From CALXXL01 sp034926605 (GTDB lineage: Bacteria; Verrucomicrobiota; Lentisphaeria; Victivallales; Victivallaceae), in assembly GCA_034926605.1 (NCBI GenBank), contig JAYFQV010000004.1:1-64000 (forward strand): a stretch of DNA of 64,000 nt, written 5' to 3'. Below, in pieces: positions 59,168 through 64,000 of the stretch. Under the pieces are notes generated by a model, which saw only the letters and a list, made by a program, of their open reading frames with translations, was not told the DNA's origin and made no database searches. The stretch's first letter is position 1. Each line of letters opens with the position of its first letter. A program made the translations under genes and the position numbers.

Positions 59168-60216
59168 TTTTCACGCGCTCCTTTGTTGGCACGTTTTTCA
59201 AACGCCCCCTTTTCAAAACGGTGACGGTTCGGCTTGTCGTCGCTTACAATTTTCACCCGGACTAAACGCTCGAATACCGGCGACCACTCCCCGACCTTAT
59301 CATCCAGCTCCCATCTTCCGCGAAAATAATGCGGAAAAGGCAGAAGTTCGAGCTCCAGCTCGCTTACGGTAAGATAATCGTCAAAGACAATATATTTCAT
59401 CTGAGGGTCCTCCGCCACCTGCATCCGCACCTTGGAGCCATCGGGCCTTGCTCCATCAATGGCAAAGACCACCTTGATCTTTCCATGCTCATACTCTTCC
59501 CTGGTCAGCTCGAAATCCGGAATCAGTGCCGGCCAGCCAAGCATGGGCGGCATCATATGAGGGCACTCATTCTCCCTGCCTATGGACGTGTTGAATTGGG
59601 CTGCCCACGCCATACCGCCAGGCATTCTATAAAGGCTGAACCCCGGACTGATACCGATTTCACCAACTCCGCGCGCGACGGTATTTACAAAATAATCTCC
59701 GTTATATAGCCGCTGCCTGGTTTGAAATAACCGTGCGATCTCTTTTTGCGCCGCCGTAGGCTGTTGAATCGGAACCGACCCACTGCCCCAGCTCACATAA
59801 TCAATCAGCCTGCCGGGGTCTTGTCCCGGCACGGAGTATAACGCGCACTCGTAGCGCTCGATGTCGTGAAACATCTTGGAGTTGTCCGGAGAATTGACAT
59901 AAACCCACAATGCCTTGGAATCATCCGGCTTTTTCTCCGAATCCGGTGCCCCTATCACCAGAACCGCCAGTCCTTCGGCTCCGACCACGGTGCCGGCCGG
60001 GATGGTGCACTCCATGCCGGCTCCATCGACAACGGTGTATCCGCCGATGTCCGCCAGTTCCCCGGAATAGTTTTTCAATTCTATCAGCACCGGCGCGGTC
60101 ACATCGCGCCGGAGAAATAACACTTCTGAAAGCTTTACCGGAGTGTCTTCCGCCATAAGCGGCGACATGTCGTAAAATAGTACCCATAAAATGCCTGCAA
60201 AAATTCGACGGATCAT
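59164..60216 (-). CDS. Secreted lamin-tail-domain protein 1
   Basis: 350 aa from the ATG at 60216 (AGGAG nine bases upstream) where the signal peptide begins (IRRIFAGILWVLFYDMSPLM). The LTD domain reads VKLSEVLFLRRDVTAPVLIE, LADIGGYTVVDGAGMECTIP, GLAVLVIGAPDS and RLIDYVSWG. A second beta domain contains WPALIPDFELTREEYEHGKI and HYFRGRWELDDKVGEWSPVF. The C-terminus is strongly basic (RHRFEKGAFEKRANKGAREK). Cotranscribed with the second LTD gene by a four-base overlap, and 52 bases after the 623-aa protein. Likely periplasmic or surface. Function unknown beyond fold. Confidence 0.83.
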   Translation of the reverse strand: MIRRIFAGILWVLFYDMSPLMAEDTPVKLSEVLFLRRDVTAPVLIELKNYSGELADIGGYTVVDGAGMECTIPAGTVVGAEGLAVLVIGAPDSEKKPDDSKALWVYVNSPDNSKMFHDIERYECALYSVPGQDPGRLIDYVSWGSGSVPIQQPTAAQKEIARLFQTRQRLYNGDYFVNTVARGVGEIGISPGFSLYRMPGGMAWAAQFNTSIGRENECPHMMPPMLGWPALIPDFELTREEYEHGKIKVVFAIDGARPDGSKVRMQVAEDPQMKYIVFDDYLTVSELELELLPFPHYFRGRWELDDKVGEWSPVFERLVRVKIVSDDKPNRHRFEKGAFEKRANKGAREK

Positions 60217-60268
60217 ATATCCCCACTCCTGTTCGGCCATGCCGTATGACGACTTTGCGTTCATGCCG

Positions 60269-62140
60269 TCACAATACCCCCGGATTTATTTCTCTCTTAT
60301 GGTCGTCATCGTTGATGCAGTTAATGTACAATTTGATAAGACAACCGTCGTCACGTATTTCCGATACCGACATCTTGCCGTAATATACATCTTTTTTCGA
60401 TGGATATCCGGTACATATACGTACATAATAATAATGCGGGCGGTCGAACTCCGACGCCGGAATGACGATGTCGTGCACATAGCCGCCATCGATCGGCGCC
60501 AGCTTCATGCCGCGCTGAAACCCGATGCAATCGGTTATGACCGGCTGAGGCAGGAAATAACATTCCTGAATATTGGAAGTCAGCTTGACGCTCGTCAAAA
60601 CATTCTTTTCGTCATAGCACGGCCAGGCATATATGAGCGTCGCAGGCAGTTCGTTTTCCGAACCCGCGCGGAATTCCTTTCCCGAACGTCCTTTCCCCTC
60701 CATGAGCACATCCCAGAAAGGATAGGTCGTCTCAAGTTTCAGCACGGTCTTATCGTCGGGTTCCCTGAACGTGTCTCCCTGTATGAATCCGCAATAAAAA
60801 TCGTTGTCCATAACCTTGGGCGTAATGCGGCCGACCGGCGCAAGTACGATGGTTCGGGGTTCGGCAACAATGATATTGCCGTAAAGCCGGGTGGCTCCGC
60901 CATTGATGCAATCGTCGAGCAGAGAAAAACCGGCCGCCACTTCCTGCGAATAATAACCGTACTTATGAAACGACGCGCTCATGGCGGCGCATCCGGCGGA
61001 TGACTCTATGCCGAATGAATCGGAATCGAAAACCTCGGTGCGCCGTCTTGTTCCCTGTTCGTTCCAAATATCCATTTTTTCGGAAATATCGGCAGTTACT
61101 CCGATAAGCGGTTTACCGGAAGGGTCTGCAAATTTGCCGGAAATACGATATTTATATTCCTTGCCGTCCAGTTTGCGATACATCGCGCTGATTTCTTCCC
61201 TCGAAAACCCGCCTGCCGTACGGGTGATGGAAGAGGCCGTCTTATCAATCCCGAGCCTCACTTTCAAATTGTCCATGGAACATGAAAGATCGGCGGCATT
61301 TACGGCACAGGCGGTGAGCGTCACCTCGGATTCGCCCGGTCCGGCCAGAACGATATGCCCGGCATCATCCAGCGACAGCCTTCCCGAACTGGTTGCAACC
61401 CGTACCGTATAGTTGTCGGCATCCCCGGCGGTAACGTTGAGTTTCCATGCGACTGTACTTTTCTCCGGGGTTGCCTTCAGCAGCGTCAGTTGAACCAGCC
61501 CCCCGCCGTTTTTCGAGGGAGGCATGAACAGATAATCCAGAAAACGATTGACCATGTCCTCACAATCTTCCTGCTTGGAGAAAGCGCTATTTACAACGGA
61601 TATTTGAAGATTGTCGATCGCCATATCTATATTATAATAACTTCCATCGAAGTTGGCGACAAACCCCGCCGGTCTCTTCAGCGGCATCGGTTTCACGCCC
61701 CTGTCCCCGCCCCCGCCCCATGTGTTGCATCTGGAACAACAAATAAAGGACTGATAAGAGTGAATGATGCAATCTCTCAACGCCGCCGACGCCGAGCTGT
61801 AACTTACCATGCCATAGCTGAAATAGCGATCTTTCCCGAAAAATAACAATTTCAATTGCAGGGGACTTGGCCGTTCGATTGTCCGGTAATCGATGCCTTG
61901 GAAGATTGCCGCCGGTATTTCGCCGCAATGCAGAAATATTTCCTTGTCGTCCGGCGTTTTCACAACCATAGGGTAGCGTTCATAGGTATCGAGAAACCAT
62001 TGCCAAACCTCTTGATTCAAGAAATCATCGGTTTTTTCCCCGATGTCAAATTCCTGTCCGGCGGCATAAACACTGCCGGACATGGCGATGAACATAGTCA
62101 TGACAGCCAGAGGACTGCAGATTGCCGATATGTTTTTCAT
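60269..62140 (-). CDS. Secreted protein with carboxypeptidase-regulatory-like domain
   Basis: 623 aa, first gene of the exported-protein operon; AAGGAG ahead of ATG. Signal peptide SPLAVMTMFIAMSGSVYAAG. Residues ~30-210 are a unique domain with a Cys-containing turn (CIIHSYQSFICCSRCNTWGG). Residues ~220-300 look like an Ig/fibronectin-type unit (TLLKATPEKSTVAWKLNVTA). From ~325, YKYRISGKFADPSGKPLIGV starts a carboxypeptidase-regulatory-like domain. The whole second half matches the protein at 41655-42671, including the DDHKREINP end. That protein is therefore a shorter paralogue lacking the N-terminal half. Probably outer-surface or periplasmic; ligand unknown. Confidence 0.78.
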   Translation of the reverse strand: MKNISAICSPLAVMTMFIAMSGSVYAAGQEFDIGEKTDDFLNQEVWQWFLDTYERYPMVVKTPDDKEIFLHCGEIPAAIFQGIDYRTIERPSPLQLKLLFFGKDRYFSYGMVSYSSASAALRDCIIHSYQSFICCSRCNTWGGGGDRGVKPMPLKRPAGFVANFDGSYYNIDMAIDNLQISVVNSAFSKQEDCEDMVNRFLDYLFMPPSKNGGGLVQLTLLKATPEKSTVAWKLNVTAGDADNYTVRVATSSGRLSLDDAGHIVLAGPGESEVTLTACAVNAADLSCSMDNLKVRLGIDKTASSITRTAGGFSREEISAMYRKLDGKEYKYRISGKFADPSGKPLIGVTADISEKMDIWNEQGTRRRTEVFDSDSFGIESSAGCAAMSASFHKYGYYSQEVAAGFSLLDDCINGGATRLYGNIIVAEPRTIVLAPVGRITPKVMDNDFYCGFIQGDTFREPDDKTVLKLETTYPFWDVLMEGKGRSGKEFRAGSENELPATLIYAWPCYDEKNVLTSVKLTSNIQECYFLPQPVITDCIGFQRGMKLAPIDGGYVHDIVIPASEFDRPHYYYVRICTGYPSKKDVYYGKMSVSEIRDDGCLIKLYINCINDDDHKREINPGVL

Positions 62141-62403
62141 GATGGTTTACTCCTTGCCTTGCGTCTTTCACGGGTGCCATAACAACAGTCAATACTAATA
62201 CCATGCGCAACCCAAAGATACAAGCATAAAATATAGTCTTCCTTTGGAAATTTCACCATATGGTATAGAGCTTTACATTGTAAAAACGCGCTCCCAACGC
62301 GCCGACCATTAAATATCACCACATTTACAAATTGGTAATTCCATAAACGTATCTCGCGGTCGTGGAATCTTGCCGGAAAATCCGTGCCGGAATTCAAACC
62401 GAT
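62141..62403. other. Divergent intergenic region, no gene seen
   Basis: Between the exported-protein operon (minus strand) and the plus-strand gene at the right edge. It should hold both promoters; only the plus-strand -10 is clear. Confidence 0.45.
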
Positions 62404-62430
62404 TTGAAAAATGCGCCTCCGGTGTTATAA
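62404..62430 (+). promoter_or_regulatory. Possible promoter of the right-edge gene
   Basis: TTGAAA and a perfect TATAAT, but with a 15-base spacer, shorter than usual. It lies 80 bases before the start codon. Confidence 0.4.
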
Positions 62431-62510
62431 TACAAAACAATCTCCGGGCGGCAACAGCCAGACATGTTGTTTCCCGTATAACAAACTTATTGCGAACACA
62501 GGAGACATGA

Positions 62511-64000
62511 ATGAAGAAGCGTATCTTGGCAACCGTTATACTCTTGCTTGGATTATGCAACCATCGGCTCATGCCGTCCGCGCAGGCCGCCCCGGCGGCC
62601 GAAGGCGTCAATGCCAATCAGGATATGATCCGCTGGTGGCCCAGGATCAAACCTGCCGTCATGCCGGACAATCTGACTCAGCTGGCCGTACTCGAAATTT
62701 CGCCGTCTCTGAAGATCGAAGGCGAAGCGGAAATTTCCATTCAGCTTCCGGACAATGTCCGTTACGCCGGCTGCCCCACCGCATGGATCAACCCCGCCCG
62801 TCCGCGGGTTCATGCCATCCCGTTTCCTGAAACCACCGCCTATGCCGCCGATACCGTGCAGAACGGCAATCTTCTTACAATGCGCTTCCCCGCCGGAAGT
62901 TTCGGCAAAGAACCGCAGACATGGCTGCCGCTGCTGCTGGAAGTCAACGGCGCGGTGGGCATTCATACGGTGCCGGTTACGATCCGGGCCAACGGCATGG
63001 AATACCGGGAGGATATCGCGCTCGACATCCGGCCCGCCCTTTCCGGGGCGCCGTGCAGAAAGCCGCTGATCATCTGGGACTATCAGGGGGTTGACGAAAA
63101 GTTTCTGCCTATTTTCATAAACGGTTTCGTCAAAGCCGGATTCAACCGCTTCTACGAAGGGCGCGAAGAACTGCCGGGCACCAAAAGCGCGGTTGACTTC
63201 CAGAACGAGTTCGGCACCGGCCACGGCGTTGCGTTCAGCCCGGAAGCGATATTGGAATATTATAAGAATCATCCGCTTCCCGCCGAACTTGCCAAGTGTG
63301 ACGGGCTGGTGCCGGACTGCGGCTGGATGGTGGATCACCCGGCAGAATCGGAGCTGCTTTTCCGCGACTTCTTCAATTTCATGACCTCCGGCAAAACCTT
63401 CAAATATGTGATTCTTGATTGTGAGCGCGGAGCTTTCAAGAGCAACGGCACGCGGATCACAAACGACCTTTCCCCGTATAATCTCCGGCGTTTTGCCGCC
63501 GCCTACGGTATTGAAGGCGCCCTTTCGCCGGAAATCATCGCCGAAAAGTATCGCGACCAATGGATCGAATACTGCTGCAAACTGTCCTGTGAGTTCGCCG
63601 CGCTGCTCGAACCGATTGCCCGCAAGCTGGTTCCCAGCTGCAAATACGAAATCTATTCCGGCTACCAGTTCCAGGATGGTGAAACCAAACGCACCTATGC
63701 CGTCGACTGGGAAATGATGAAAAAATGCGGTATGGACGCGGCCGGAGCCGGATATTTCGGATCGTACAAAGACATAACCGCAACCGCCGATGCCATCCGT
63801 CCGGTTCCGCTAATCCCGGCCGAGATGTTCCTTGAAAACTTCATGAGCACGGGAAACCCGATGCCCCGCCTCAAGGTCGAGGTCTTTGCATACCGTCTCA
63901 TACAGGTCTATCTCTGGAGCGGCTGCAACGGCATGCAGATATGGCACGGCGGCGTGCTGACCGGACCGGGACTGGTTTCGGTGGACATCTTCAAGCAATT
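62511..64000 (+). CDS. Large secreted protein, glycosidase-like, cut by window edge
   Basis: A plus-strand frame opens at an ATG with AGGAG six bases upstream and runs without a stop to the edge, 496 aa so far. Signal peptide KKRILATVILLLGLCNHRLM, cut near AQAA. Residues ~45-180 are beta-rich (LAVLEISPSLKIEGEAEISI; EVNGAVGIHTVPVTIRANGM). From ~185 the pattern becomes TIM-barrel-like: PLIIWDYQGVDEKFLPIFIN, VKAGFNRFYEG, YVILDCERGAF, YEIYSGYQFQDG, MQIWHGGVLTG. The acidic residue after 'VILD' and the order of strands suggest a glycoside-hydrolase-type barrel. No specific family recognised. High GC and good codon use; divergent from the exported-protein operon. Confidence 0.78.
   Translation, partial: MKKRILATVILLLGLCNHRLMPSAQAAPAAEGVNANQDMIRWWPRIKPAVMPDNLTQLAVLEISPSLKIEGEAEISIQLPDNVRYAGCPTAWINPARPRVHAIPFPETTAYAADTVQNGNLLTMRFPAGSFGKEPQTWLPLLLEVNGAVGIHTVPVTIRANGMEYREDIALDIRPALSGAPCRKPLIIWDYQGVDEKFLPIFINGFVKAGFNRFYEGREELPGTKSAVDFQNEFGTGHGVAFSPEAILEYYKNHPLPAELAKCDGLVPDCGWMVDHPAESELLFRDFFNFMTSGKTFKYVILDCERGAFKSNGTRITNDLSPYNLRRFAAAYGIEGALSPEIIAEKYRDQWIEYCCKLSCEFAALLEPIARKLVPSCKYEIYSGYQFQDGETKRTYAVDWEMMKKCGMDAAGAGYFGSYKDITATADAIRPVPLIPAEMFLENFMSTGNPMPRLKVEVFAYRLIQVYLWSGCNGMQIWHGGVLTGPGLVSVDIFKQ

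Noticed and set aside
62553..63560. 335-codon minus-strand open frame at the right end
   Set aside because: The plus-strand frame has a ribosome site, a signal peptide and natural protein composition; the minus frame has none.

Overview
The window looks like chromosome of a Lentisphaerota-type bacterium (Victivallales-like, PVC group). This placement is inferred from gene families, not from a marker gene: giant proteins built of strand-loop-strand (AIDA-type) repeats, degenerate prepilin N-termini of the FTxxELxVV kind, secreted lamin-tail proteins, a GH4 glycosidase and an MotA/ExbD-like gene set. No rRNA, CRISPR array or complete tRNA was seen.

Layout. 1-6.8 kb: the end of a thermonuclease-like gene, a three-gene phospholipid operon (CDP-alcohol transferase, acyltransferase, CdsA-like), and secreted proteins of unknown role. 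Two families of intergenic repeats are interspersed: a palindromic hairpin element (three copies, the third at 11.5 kb) and an element with GCGTCCG-rich inverted ends (two copies plus a lone end). 7-11.2 kb: repeat protein A, with an N-terminal HExxH zincin-like domain. 11.7-18 kb: an integrative element with a DUF932 protein, a RecB/Cas4-like nuclease, a small DNA-metabolism-like protein, two membrane proteins, a DUF2971 cargo gene and a tyrosine integrase. The integrase lies next to a 3' half of tRNA-Arg(UCU), the likely attachment site. 18.2-40.3 kb: repeat proteins B (2945 aa, zincin-like), C and D. Each has a decayed tyrosine-recombinase fragment just upstream and divergent, so they look like copies of one 'surface protein + recombinase' cassette. 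Between C and D lie duplicated lipoprotein genes and an IS256-like transposase remnant. 40.4-44.4 kb: secreted proteins, a prepilin fragment, a GNAT acetyltransferase and a DUF3795 protein.

44.8-55.0 kb is the most striking part. It is one tight minus-strand operon: a GYF/zinc-ribbon P-loop GTPase, a GAP1-N2-like protein with one membrane helix, a 997-aa coiled-coil membrane protein, a GYF+TM2 protein, an MotA/TolQ/ExbB-type channel subunit and two different ExbD/TolR/MotB-like coiled-coil subunits. I read it as a GTPase-controlled, ion-driven membrane machine, possibly a conflict/defence system related in logic to Zorya. That role is inference.

55.2-64 kb: a DUF188 (YaiI-type) protein, a short gene, a GH4 alpha-galactosidase-like enzyme, an operon of four exported proteins (one with a carboxypeptidase-regulatory-like domain, two with lamin-tail domains), and a plus-strand secreted protein that runs off the right edge.

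Most genes are on the minus strand. Starts were chosen by Shine-Dalgarno position and signal peptides where possible. Functions come from motif recognition only; no database search was run.
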